Positions 7,948 through 15,956 of a stretch of DNA of 64,000 bases are shown here, piece by piece; within the stretch, counting starts at the first letter, position 1; every line of letters begins with the position of its first letter. Under the pieces are notes generated by a model that worked only from the letters and a program-made list of their open reading frames with translations, ran no database searches and was not told the origin of the DNA. Made by a program: the position numbers and the translations under genes. This stretch comes from UBA4312 sp002394635. Its GTDB lineage: Bacteria > Bacillota_I > Bacilli_A > Erysipelotrichales > Erysipelotrichaceae. The stretch lies in the NCBI GenBank assembly GCA_946539765.1, contig CAMNHO010000002.1, positions 62,001 to 126,000 on the forward strand, given 5' to 3'.

Positions 7948-9378
7948 ATGAACGAATTCTATCAATCCCCACTTTCACAACGGTATGCATCCAAAGATAT
8001 GCAAGCGTTGTTTTCCAATGACAAAAAGTTCAAAACATGGAGACGACTATGGATTGCACTTGCTCAGACGGAGCAGGAACTAGGCCTGGATATTACTGAT
8101 CAGCAAATCGAAGAACTTATCGCCAATAAAGACAACATCAATTATGATGTTGCGCATCAACAGGAAAAAAAGGTTCGTCATGATGTGATGAGCCATGTAT
8201 ATGCTTATGGTGTTCAATGTCCGCACGCAAAAGGAATCATTCATTTGGGAGCAACTTCCTGTTATGTCGGAGACAATACGGATTTAATTATTATGCATGA
8301 GGCTCTAGCTTTGATACAGAAAAAAATTGTTAATGTCCTTGCGCAATTGGAAACATTTGCTCTGAAGTACAAGGATATGCCATGTCTGGCTTTTACTCAT
8401 TATCAACCTGCTCAACCAACGACAGTTGGAAAACGTGCTTCGTTATGGGCGCAGGATCTGTATATGGATTATCTGGAGATTCAGCATCTATTGGAGAATA
8501 AAAAACTTTTGGGATGTAAAGGTACAACTGGTACACAAGCGAGCTTTATGGAGCTTTTCAATAACGATACGGATAAAGTAAAACTTTTGGATCAGAAGAT
8601 CTGTGAAAAACTAGGATATGATGCCTATTTCCCTGTCAGCGGTCAGACGTATTCCCGTAAATATGATACACAGGTATTACATGCCTTGGTCGGCATTGCT
8701 CAGAGTGCTCACAAATTCAGCAACGATATTCGTCTTCTTCAACATATGAAAGAAATCGAAGAACCGTTTGAAAAGAGTCAGATTGGCTCTAGTGCTATGG
8801 CTTATAAACGCAATCCGATGCGTTCAGAACGTGTAGCCAGCTTGGCACGTTATGTAATCAGCGACGCTTTAAATCCCGCTATCACAGCCAGTACCCAATG
8901 GTTTGAAAGAACATTAGATGACAGTGCAAATAAACGAATCAGTATTGCTGAGGCCTTCCTTGCGATTGATGGAATTCTTGATTTATATTTGAACATTTCC
9001 AACGGACTGGTTGTTTATCCGAAAGTTATTCGTGCCAATCTTATGAAAGAGTTACCTTTCATGGCTACTGAAAATATCATGATGGACGCAGTAAAAGCCG
9101 GCGGAGACCGTCAGGAACTGCATGAACGAATCCGTGTTCATTCTATGGCAGCTGGTCGTGTCGTTAAAGAAGAAGGAAAACCAAATGACTTGTTAGACAG
9201 GATTCTGGCAGATGACAAATTTGGTCTTACAAAAGAGGCCATTGAAGATATTATGGATCCAAATAAATATATAGGCCGATCCATCCAGCAAACAGAAGAA
9301 TTCTTTGCAGAATACATCGATCCTATCTTAGAGAAAAATAAAAACAGCCTGGGAATACAGGCTGATATACAAGTCTAG
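7948..9378 (+). CDS. purB: Adenylosuccinate lyase PurB
   Basis: PurB removes fumarate from SAICAR and from adenylosuccinate, acting twice in purine synthesis. The 476-residue length is normal. The family signature GSSAMAYKRNP occupies residues 280-290 and includes the mobile catalytic serine loop; the general acid/base His lies in FTHYQPAQPTT near residue 151, and SCYVGDNTD near residue 104 contributes to the active site. It stands alone, with its own promoter and terminator and no other purine genes nearby. The ATG has AAAGGAG seven bases upstream. Confidence 0.97.
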   Translation: MNEFYQSPLSQRYASKDMQALFSNDKKFKTWRRLWIALAQTEQELGLDITDQQIEELIANKDNINYDVAHQQEKKVRHDVMSHVYAYGVQCPHAKGIIHLGATSCYVGDNTDLIIMHEALALIQKKIVNVLAQLETFALKYKDMPCLAFTHYQPAQPTTVGKRASLWAQDLYMDYLEIQHLLENKKLLGCKGTTGTQASFMELFNNDTDKVKLLDQKICEKLGYDAYFPVSGQTYSRKYDTQVLHALVGIAQSAHKFSNDIRLLQHMKEIEEPFEKSQIGSSAMAYKRNPMRSERVASLARYVISDALNPAITASTQWFERTLDDSANKRISIAEAFLAIDGILDLYLNISNGLVVYPKVIRANLMKELPFMATENIMMDAVKAGGDRQELHERIRVHSMAAGRVVKEEGKPNDLLDRILADDKFGLTKEAIEDIMDPNKYIGRSIQQTEEFFAEYIDPILEKNKNSLGIQADIQV

Positions 9379-9380
9379 AA

Positions 9381-9998
9381 TCAAGATAAAGTCGGTATGG
9401 TCACCGACTTTATTTTTTTATGAACGTGTTTATAATTCGGATACCATCGAAATACTTCCTGATAGAATAAGGAAGAATGATTCATATATTTCATATGACA
9501 AAGCTCATGTACAATCACCGCATCGATCATGTCATAGTCTGTAAACCACAAGTAGTAATTCAGACGAATGATCTTCTTATCTTTATGACAGCTGCCCCAT
9601 TTTGATTTATAGAAACCAAATTGAACAGAAACAGAAGAAAATCCCATTCTATCAGACCAATATATAAATCTTTTTTTCAAATAAGGTTCTATTTGACGTT
9701 TTATGAATAATTTATATTCGGATGGATCGGTGCCGATAATAAATCGATCGGAATCAATATGGAAATAGCCCTGCTCCTGTACAAGAAATGGTTTTCCCAA
9801 TATCATAACGATCTGTCCATCTTTTAAAATGCTCTCGTTTTGTTTATTGATTTGTTTATCGATCCATTCAGAATGTGCAGCGACAAATTCATGAATACGA
9901 TATTCAGAAACATGGAATGGTGCAGTAACGACCACTGCACCATCTTTCACACGTATATACATTCCTTTGATTCTCTTGCGCAGAATCTTAATTTCCAT
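9381..9998 (-). CDS. YgjP/SprT-like M48-type metallopeptidase domain protein (DUF45)
   Basis: The 205-residue protein belongs to the YgjP-like DUF45 family of putative zinc metallopeptidases. The zinc motif HELCH lies at residues 164-168 with YMNHS following, and KSKWGSC at 131-137 is the conserved strand ahead of it. The family's substrate is unknown in most bacteria; in other organisms relatives associate with restriction-modification or DNA-protein crosslink contexts, but nothing here supports either. It overlaps the end of mrp by 11 bp and is the last gene of the xer-mrp operon. Confidence 0.85.
   Translation of the reverse strand: MEIKILRKRIKGMYIRVKDGAVVVTAPFHVSEYRIHEFVAAHSEWIDKQINKQNESILKDGQIVMILGKPFLVQEQGYFHIDSDRFIIGTDPSEYKLFIKRQIEPYLKKRFIYWSDRMGFSSVSVQFGFYKSKWGSCHKDKKIIRLNYYLWFTDYDMIDAVIVHELCHMKYMNHSSLFYQEVFRWYPNYKHVHKKIKSVTIPTLS
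9388..9420. terminator. Terminator between purB and the YgjP-type gene
   Basis: A nine-base-pair AAAGTCGGT/ACCGACTTT stem with a six-base loop is followed by ATTTTTTTA. The reverse orientation has a shorter T run, but the convergent minus-strand operon also ends here. Confidence 0.85.
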
Positions 9999-10830
9999 CT
10001 TGTTCTAAATCTTTGATCAGCTGACCAGCAATATCGTCAACCAATTTCAAAGTCTTCTCTCTTTGCTCTATCGAATAGGTTTCATACATATTAATATCAC
10101 GCAACAGATCGATCATCGGAAGCTCTCCATACACTTTCACGCCCGTTGTATAGAACAGCTCTTCCAGGTAATTGTCCTTGTAGAAAGGAATCTTTTCATT
10201 ACAATGCGGACATTCCAGGTAGGCCATGTTTTCAATCAGACCTAGAACTTCCACATCCATTTTTTCACACATATGAATGGCCTTGGCAACAATCATGGAA
10301 ACCATTGGTTGCGGCGTTGAAATCATCACGACGCCACGAATAGGCAATGACTGCATAATGGTTAACGCGACATCTCCTGTGCCTGGTGGCATATCAATGA
10401 AGAGAACATCCAGTTCGCCCCAGTATACATCTGTATAAAATTGCTTTACTACATTGCTTAATATAGCTCCTCTCCAAATAACAGGATCACTTTCATTTTC
10501 CATCATAAAATTCAGTGACATTAAGGAAACACCTTCTACCATAATTGGCAGGATCTCGTTATTTTCATTGGCATAACATTGCTCATTCTGCACACCAAAC
10601 AGACGTGGAATGCTTGGACCTGTAATATCCGCATCCATAATGCCAACCTTTTTCCCCTGAGCAGCTAATGATTTGGCAAGCATAACGGTCATCGTTGATT
10701 TGCCGACGCCTCCTTTACCACTCATAACCGCAACAACGTTTTTGATCTTGTTATTTGGATTTGAAACGATACCACATGTTGATGCATCTTTACCACAATT
10801 GCCCTTACTAGGACATCCCTCACATGACAT
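9988..10830 (-). CDS. mrp: Mrp/NBP35-type ATP-binding Fe-S carrier protein
   Basis: Mrp/ApbC proteins are P-loop ATPases that carry or insert [4Fe-4S] clusters. The 280-residue protein has the deviant Walker A GKGGVGKS at 38-45, a GTGDVALT switch region near 150-157, and the CPHC pair (Cys207, Cys210) that binds a bridging cluster between monomers. It lacks the DUF59 domain of E. coli Mrp. Instead the first 20 residues hold Cys3, Cys6, Cys12 and Cys19, with C-x2-C-x5-C spacing like part of the NBP35 N-terminal cluster site. It follows the recombinase gene by two bases. Confidence 0.92.
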   Translation of the reverse strand: MSCEGCPSKGNCGKDASTCGIVSNPNNKIKNVVAVMSGKGGVGKSTMTVMLAKSLAAQGKKVGIMDADITGPSIPRLFGVQNEQCYANENNEILPIMVEGVSLMSLNFMMENESDPVIWRGAILSNVVKQFYTDVYWGELDVLFIDMPPGTGDVALTIMQSLPIRGVVMISTPQPMVSMIVAKAIHMCEKMDVEVLGLIENMAYLECPHCNEKIPFYKDNYLEELFYTTGVKVYGELPMIDLLRDINMYETYSIEQREKTLKLVDDIAGQLIKDLEQDGN

Positions 10831-10832
10831 AA

Positions 10833-11732
10833 TTAGTCCTCCTTATTTTCCGACCAGTCGAAAAACTGATCATATGCTTTTTTTAAACGCTCATCTTGGA
10901 TATGTGTATATATTTGCGTTGTCTTAATATCGGCATGGCCCAATAGTTCCTGAACGATGCGTATATCTGCGTTTCCATCTAGTAAATGAGTGGCAAAGCT
11001 ATGTCGGAAACTGTGTGCCGATATATTTGGATTTAATCCAAGTTCCGAAATTTTTCTTTTGATCAGTATATGGACATATTGTCTTGAACATGGATGTCCA
11101 AGCTGATTGATAAATACATGAGAATCCTTTGTTTTATTCCATGTACTACGGATGGTAGAAATATAGAATTGAAGTTGCTGCATGCACACTTCAGCCATAG
11201 GAACCATTCTTTCCTTATCTCCTTTTCCAAGAACCCGGATTACTTTTTGTGACATATGCACTTGATTCAGACGTAGATCACAAAGCTCACTGACACGTAA
11301 CCCGCATGTATATAAAGTAATCAGGATAGTTTTTTGATACAATTCCTTATCTGTTGTACCAAAAGAATTGAGCAATCTTTCAATATCGTCCACTGTACAG
11401 TAAACAGGTAAATGCCGACCTCCGGTCTTTCCATGAATATACAAAGAAGGATTATTGATATCCGGATGATTTAAAGTTGTATATTTATGAAAAGATCGTA
11501 TTGCTGACAATATTCGATTGCAGCTGCTTGCACTATGTCGACAACTGTAGTCATTCAAAAAGGAATCAATGTGCAAAATAGTCACAGATTCCATGTTTGT
11601 AATTCCTTGCTTCTGCAGATAGTCAATATAGAAAAGCAGGTCACGGCGATAAGCTTCGATTGTTTTCCTGCTCTTGTTCTCGATTACCGAGAGCTGAATG
11701 ACATAGTCTTCAAATGCTTCTTTTATTATCAC
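10833..11732 (-). CDS. xerD: Tyrosine recombinase of the XerC/XerD type
   Basis: The 299-residue enzyme has the complete catalytic set of tyrosine recombinases: Arg146 (GLRVSEL), Lys170, His240 and Arg243 (HSFRHSFATHLL), His266 and nucleophile Tyr275 (IKTTQIYTH). The N-terminal core-binding SAM-like domain occupies about residues 1-95. Size and motif spacing fit the chromosomal dimer-resolution Xer proteins rather than phage integrases, and housekeeping neighbours agree; whether it is the C or D paralogue cannot be decided here. The start is a GTG that has no ribosome site and sits at the predicted transcription start. Confidence 0.88.
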   Translation of the reverse strand: MIIKEAFEDYVIQLSVIENKSRKTIEAYRRDLLFYIDYLQKQGITNMESVTILHIDSFLNDYSCRHSASSCNRILSAIRSFHKYTTLNHPDINNPSLYIHGKTGGRHLPVYCTVDDIERLLNSFGTTDKELYQKTILITLYTCGLRVSELCDLRLNQVHMSQKVIRVLGKGDKERMVPMAEVCMQQLQFYISTIRSTWNKTKDSHVFINQLGHPCSRQYVHILIKRKISELGLNPNISAHSFRHSFATHLLDGNADIRIVQELLGHADIKTTQIYTHIQDERLKKAYDQFFDWSENKED

Positions 11733-11738
11733 GAGCCT

Positions 11739-11767
11739 ATTTTACCATTTATTTATTCTAGGTACAA
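11739..11767 (-). promoter_or_regulatory. Extended -10 promoter of the xer-mrp operon, start site on the GTG
   Basis: Minus-strand TTGTAC (11762-11767), a 17-bp spacer ending in TGG, and TAAAAT (11739-11744). Six bases separate the -10 box from the GTG at 11732, so the transcript should begin at or next to the start codon. Confidence 0.6.
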
Positions 11768-11776
11768 TTGAATTGA

Positions 11777-12433
11777 CTAGATGAAGATCGGTGGATCGAT
11801 GATACTATGACAGCCGGATTCCTTGATTGCTTCTATCAAAATCGACTTGGCTTGGCCACTTGATCTTTCATAGGCAACTTGAATATGACGTAATTGAAAA
11901 TGATTTTGATATAAAAGTTTATGTATATCATTTAAGCGATATGGACGATGGACAAAATAAAACCGTCCATTGCTTTTTAAAAGTCTGCCGGCATGATAGA
12001 TCAGTTCTTCCAAAGTAAGATTTTTTTCGATTCTTCCGAATTGTCGAGGTGTCATAACAACCGACGGATTGGTTTCTTTTTCTTGAAAATACGGAGGATT
12101 ACAAACAATGACATTCACGGGTTCCATTTCTATATCCTGGATCCGGGAAAGAATCATTTCATTTGGATGCGAAAAAAAACTTTTTGCATTCAAGAGCGCT
12201 ATCTCATAGGCTTCCGGCAATACTTCTACTCCAATGCTCTTTTTAATTGGCTGTAGATCTGCAATTCGCAACAATGCTCCATTATTGGTTCCAATATCCA
12301 AGATTACATCGTCTTTTTTGATCTTCATAAATTGAGCAAGAAGTTTAGTATCTGTATTAAACCGAAAATGATTTTTGTTCTGATATAAAGGAATATCCTC
12401 CCTTATAATGTAATCAAGTGTTAAATTTTCCAT
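11777..12433 (-). CDS. trmN6: tRNA1(Val) (adenine37-N6)-methyltransferase-like protein (TrmN6/YfiC)
   Basis: The 218-residue protein is a class I SAM-dependent methyltransferase. Motif I reads VILDIGTNNGAL (43-54), and the amino-methyltransferase motif IV is NPPYF (112-116), which places it with the N6-adenine enzymes acting on tRNA1(Val) or related RNA. It also has the family's N-terminal LDYIIREDIPLYQNKNHFRFN segment. It lies one base after the dinB stop with no clear ribosome site, implying translational coupling, and is the last gene of the long operon that begins near 21426. Confidence 0.85.
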   Translation of the reverse strand: MENLTLDYIIREDIPLYQNKNHFRFNTDTKLLAQFMKIKKDDVILDIGTNNGALLRIADLQPIKKSIGVEVLPEAYEIALLNAKSFFSHPNEMILSRIQDIEMEPVNVIVCNPPYFQEKETNPSVVMTPRQFGRIEKNLTLEELIYHAGRLLKSNGRFYFVHRPYRLNDIHKLLYQNHFQLRHIQVAYERSSGQAKSILIEAIKESGCHSIIDPPIFI

Positions 12434-12434
12434 G

Positions 12435-13592
12435 TTATTTATTTAATAAATCACTGGCACGTACCAGGTGGATCCCTTCTATTTTCTGATTAAGAGTTTC
12501 CAATATCTGCTCGGTGCGATCCGGATGAATTGGAAATATATCCGTTTGTTGAATGATTTGTTTTGAATCCTTAATGGATCCCATATTGATTGCAATATGA
12601 CGATATCCTTTTTCTTCATAGTTTTCTTCAATTAGATGCATAACAGCTTCGTACATTCGAATAAAATCATTTGTATACTGAGAAAAAGATATAGAGTGTA
12701 TACTGTTATGAAAACTAAGATCACGCAGTGTACAGGAAATCAGCTTTCCTTTTTGATCCTCCTTTTTCATTTTATCGGAGAGCTCCTTGGTAAGAATACG
12801 GGCACATGACAGTACCTCTTCCATACTCATCAAATCATTTTCATAAGTACGCGAAACCGAAATACTTTTTTGAGTAGAAGAATAATTCAATCGATTTGTA
12901 CTATTTCCTCTAACTTTCTGGATCAGGCTATATCCGTTTTTCCCCATAAGAGAGACAATTTTATTTTCATTTTCCGGATCTGCAAAATCTCCAATGGTAT
13001 AAATGCCTTGCTTATACAAAACTGGCAGTGTCTTTTTTCCAATACCCACGATAGTTGAAATATCCTGTGGCCACAATTTTACTGCTAGTTCAGATTTTCG
13101 TAAAACTGTGATACCTTTCGGTTTGCGCATATCACTGGCCATTTTAGCAAGAAATTTATTTGGTGCCACACCAATGGATACATTCAAGCCTAAGGTATCA
13201 TATACTCCGTTTTGAATATCAAATGCGAGATCTAGCGGACGTTTATAGCGACCAATAATATCAGTTACATCCATAAAACATTCATCGATACTGGCTGGTT
13301 CGATCGCATGTGTATACCGATGCAGGTACTCAAAGAATTTGTGACTTAATGAAACGTAATAACTATGATGTGGTTCAACCAGGTAAAGATCCGGGCACAA
13401 ATGCAATGCCTCTGCAACCGGCATAGCACTATGAACACCAAATTCACGGGCTTTGTAGTTCGCAGTTGAAATAACACTTCTTCTTGACATGGAGCCAATG
13501 GCTACAGGAAGCCCTTTTAAAGTCGGTTGTTTGATTTCTTCAGCCGAGGCAAAAAAAGCATTGATATCGACATGAAAAATAACCCTAGCCAT
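12435..13592 (-). CDS. dinB: DNA polymerase IV (Y-family translesion polymerase)
   Basis: DinB copies past damaged bases with low fidelity. The 385-residue length and motifs are complete: metal ligands Asp9 in FHVDINAFFASAEE and Asp103-Glu104 in SIDECFMDVT, plus the YKAREFGVHSAMP segment near residue 46 that contacts the incoming nucleotide. The C-terminal little-finger domain is present, but the sequence does not show a clear beta-clamp-binding pentapeptide at the end. It overlaps the end of recN by 8 bp, so translesion synthesis and double-strand break repair genes are co-transcribed here. Confidence 0.95.
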   Translation of the reverse strand: MARVIFHVDINAFFASAEEIKQPTLKGLPVAIGSMSRRSVISTANYKAREFGVHSAMPVAEALHLCPDLYLVEPHHSYYVSLSHKFFEYLHRYTHAIEPASIDECFMDVTDIIGRYKRPLDLAFDIQNGVYDTLGLNVSIGVAPNKFLAKMASDMRKPKGITVLRKSELAVKLWPQDISTIVGIGKKTLPVLYKQGIYTIGDFADPENENKIVSLMGKNGYSLIQKVRGNSTNRLNYSSTQKSISVSRTYENDLMSMEEVLSCARILTKELSDKMKKEDQKGKLISCTLRDLSFHNSIHSISFSQYTNDFIRMYEAVMHLIEENYEEKGYRHIAINMGSIKDSKQIIQQTDIFPIHPDRTEQILETLNQKIEGIHLVRASDLLNK

Positions 13593-15225
13593 GATGAATT
13601 CTTTCCTTTAATTCCATTGCCGCTTTTCGTGAAGCATCCGTTACTCGGCCACTGGCCATTACCGCAAGTTCCCGGATCATCCCTTCATTATCCAGTCGGT
13701 CTGTATGTGTAAAGGTCTGCTGGTCTTCACTATCCTTACGCACGCAATAATGGGTGTCGGCCCAGGCAGCAACACTTGGCAGATGAGTGACACATAATAC
13801 TTGATAATTTTCAGAAATAATATGCATTTTTTGCCCCATAGAATAAGCCACTTTACCGCTTACACCCGTGTCTATTTCATCAAACAAGATGGTTTCGATG
13901 CCGCTTTTATTCTGAAATACCACTTTCAAGGCAAGCATTAGACGTGATAATTCCCCGCCAGAAGCAGTATCTTTTAATGGACTAAATGGCTGTCCGAGGT
14001 TCATTGATACCATAAAAGCTATTTCATCCAGACCATCAGCACTTTCTTTTTTGGGCTTTCGTTCAATTTTGAATCGGGCATGTTCAAGCATCAGATCATG
14101 GCAGTGTGCTTCTATCTGTCTGGAAAGAGATTCAAAAACAGCAATTCTTTCTTTAGAAAGACGTTCTGCCGCGGTATCGTATTTTTTCTGCATATCCTGA
14201 ATACTTTTATTCAATTTTCCAAGAATATTCTCTCTTTGAAGAATTCTGGATATTTTATTATCCATATCTTGTTTTGCGTTCATCAAAGAATCGTAACTGC
14301 CTCCATATTTTCGATACATAGAGCGAATAGCATATTCTCTAGCCTGCATCGTATCTAGATCCATAGCATCTCTCTGCATTTGCTGGGACAAAGATTCGAT
14401 CTGCTCTTTGATTTCATCCAGACGATAATACATTTCATGTATTTCTTCCGTAAGCTTTTCATCGATAGGAAGCTGGCTGAGGTTCCGATATAGCTGATAA
14501 GCAGAATCGATCATCCCCTGCTCTTTGTTCAATTGATGAATACTGTCAGAATATAGATCCATATACTTTTCAGCCTGACCGGCCTGCTTGATGGAATTTT
14601 GAAGTTGCTCGAGCTCATCTGGCTTTACGTTCAGATCTTCTATCTTATTTAACTGCATTGTCAGATAATCCAGTTCGTCATCCGATAATGTTTCTTTCTC
14701 AAGTTTTGTATACTCCTGTTTTAATTGATTTAACTTGTCATAATACTCCTTGACATTTTTGCGCAATGACTCTGTATTGGCATAGGCATCCAAAAGATCC
14801 AGCTGTATTTCTGGTTTCATCAGTTCGTATGTATCCATCTGTGAATGAATATCGATAATCTTTTCCATTAGAGAACGAACAAATCCAAGTGTAGTCATCT
14901 GTTGATTAATACGAACCGTTGATTTTCCGTTGGTTCGAATCACACGTTGGATCAATATCTGATCCTCTGTCTCAAAATCATTTTCTTCTAGAAAATTTTG
15001 AATTTGCGGATCCTCACAAGATATGACCATTTGTAGTACGGCTTTTTCTTTGCCCTGGCGAACTACATTACCGGTGATCCTTTGTCCACACAGGTACCCG
15101 ATAGCATCAATCAACAGGCTTTTTCCGGCACCGGTTTCTCCTGTGATGACTGTCATTCCGTTGGTAAAATCCAAAGAAGCATGATCGAATAGAATATAAT
15201 CTTTAACTGTTAATTGTTCAATCAT
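13585..15225 (-). CDS. recN: DNA repair protein RecN (SMC-like ATPase)
   Basis: RecN is recruited to double-strand breaks and helps hold DNA ends for recombination. The 546-residue protein has Walker A GETGAGKS at 29-36, a long central coiled coil (about residues 160-370), the ABC signature SGGELSRLMLALK, and Walker B TILFDEIDTGVSG followed by the LCVTHLPSVAAWAD H-loop. It overlaps tlyA by four bases. In most Firmicutes argR/ahrC lies between tlyA and recN; here that gene is absent. Confidence 0.96.
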   Translation of the reverse strand: MIEQLTVKDYILFDHASLDFTNGMTVITGETGAGKSLLIDAIGYLCGQRITGNVVRQGKEKAVLQMVISCEDPQIQNFLEENDFETEDQILIQRVIRTNGKSTVRINQQMTTLGFVRSLMEKIIDIHSQMDTYELMKPEIQLDLLDAYANTESLRKNVKEYYDKLNQLKQEYTKLEKETLSDDELDYLTMQLNKIEDLNVKPDELEQLQNSIKQAGQAEKYMDLYSDSIHQLNKEQGMIDSAYQLYRNLSQLPIDEKLTEEIHEMYYRLDEIKEQIESLSQQMQRDAMDLDTMQAREYAIRSMYRKYGGSYDSLMNAKQDMDNKISRILQRENILGKLNKSIQDMQKKYDTAAERLSKERIAVFESLSRQIEAHCHDLMLEHARFKIERKPKKESADGLDEIAFMVSMNLGQPFSPLKDTASGGELSRLMLALKVVFQNKSGIETILFDEIDTGVSGKVAYSMGQKMHIISENYQVLCVTHLPSVAAWADTHYCVRKDSEDQQTFTHTDRLDNEGMIRELAVMASGRVTDASRKAAMELKERIHHG

Positions 15226-15956
15226 AACTGCCTCCTGTTCTTTGCATAGAGTACATACTCCTGATTTCCGGAACGTCCTTGTATTGCCGAAGGAACAACC
15301 GATGTTGTTTTATAGTATTGTCGGATAAACCCTTCGATGGAATCCACGATCTTTTTTTGTGTTTTCTTGTCTTTCAGCACACCGTTTTTATTCAATAATT
15401 CTGGACCGCATTCAAACTGCGGTTTGATCAGCACCACAAAATGTTGGATATCTATATTTTGAAATACGGCTTCCAAGATGGTGCGGCAAGATATAAAACT
15501 AACATCCATACACATGAAGTCGATTGGATCATCAAACCAATTATTCTGTATATATCGGGCATTGTATCCTTCCATTTTAATGACATGAGGATCTATTTGT
15601 AGTTCTTCAGATAACTGCAGGTGTCCTACATCCAGGGCATATACTTTTTTTGCTCCTTTTTCAAGACAAACCTGAGTAAAACCTCCAGTGCTAGCACCAA
15701 TATCCAAAACGACCTGATTATCTATACATATGGAAAATGCGTCAAAGGCTGTCAATAGTTTCCAAGCTGCCCTTGATACATAGATTTTTAAAGAATCATC
15801 CATTTCAACGTGGCTGGATCCATCTACAAGAAAACTTGGTTTCGTTATGATCTTGCCGTTTACTTTTACAGCTCCCTTTTTTATCTGATCAGCAGCTACG
15901 GATCTTGTTTTATAGTATTTTGTACAATATTTATCTAATCGAATCTTTTCCATCAT
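15222..15956 (-). CDS. tlyA: TlyA-type rRNA (cytidine-2'-O)-methyltransferase
   Basis: TlyA-family proteins combine an N-terminal S4 RNA-binding domain (KIRLDKYCTKYYKTRS...IKKGAVKVNGK) with a C-terminal FtsJ/RrmJ-like methyltransferase, here with motif I LDIGASTGGFTQ and MDVSFISCRTI. They methylate ribose 2'-O positions of rRNA; some were earlier called haemolysins. Three consecutive ATG codons lie at 15954-15959; I chose the middle one because an AAAGAG ribosome site is 7 bases away. The gene overlaps the end of the Dxs-like gene by 26 bp, the usual neighbourhood in Firmicutes. Confidence 0.92.
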   Translation of the reverse strand: MMEKIRLDKYCTKYYKTRSVAADQIKKGAVKVNGKIITKPSFLVDGSSHVEMDDSLKIYVSRAAWKLLTAFDAFSICIDNQVVLDIGASTGGFTQVCLEKGAKKVYALDVGHLQLSEELQIDPHVIKMEGYNARYIQNNWFDDPIDFMCMDVSFISCRTILEAVFQNIDIQHFVVLIKPQFECGPELLNKNGVLKDKKTQKKIVDSIEGFIRQYYKTTSVVPSAIQGRSGNQEYVLYAKNRRQL

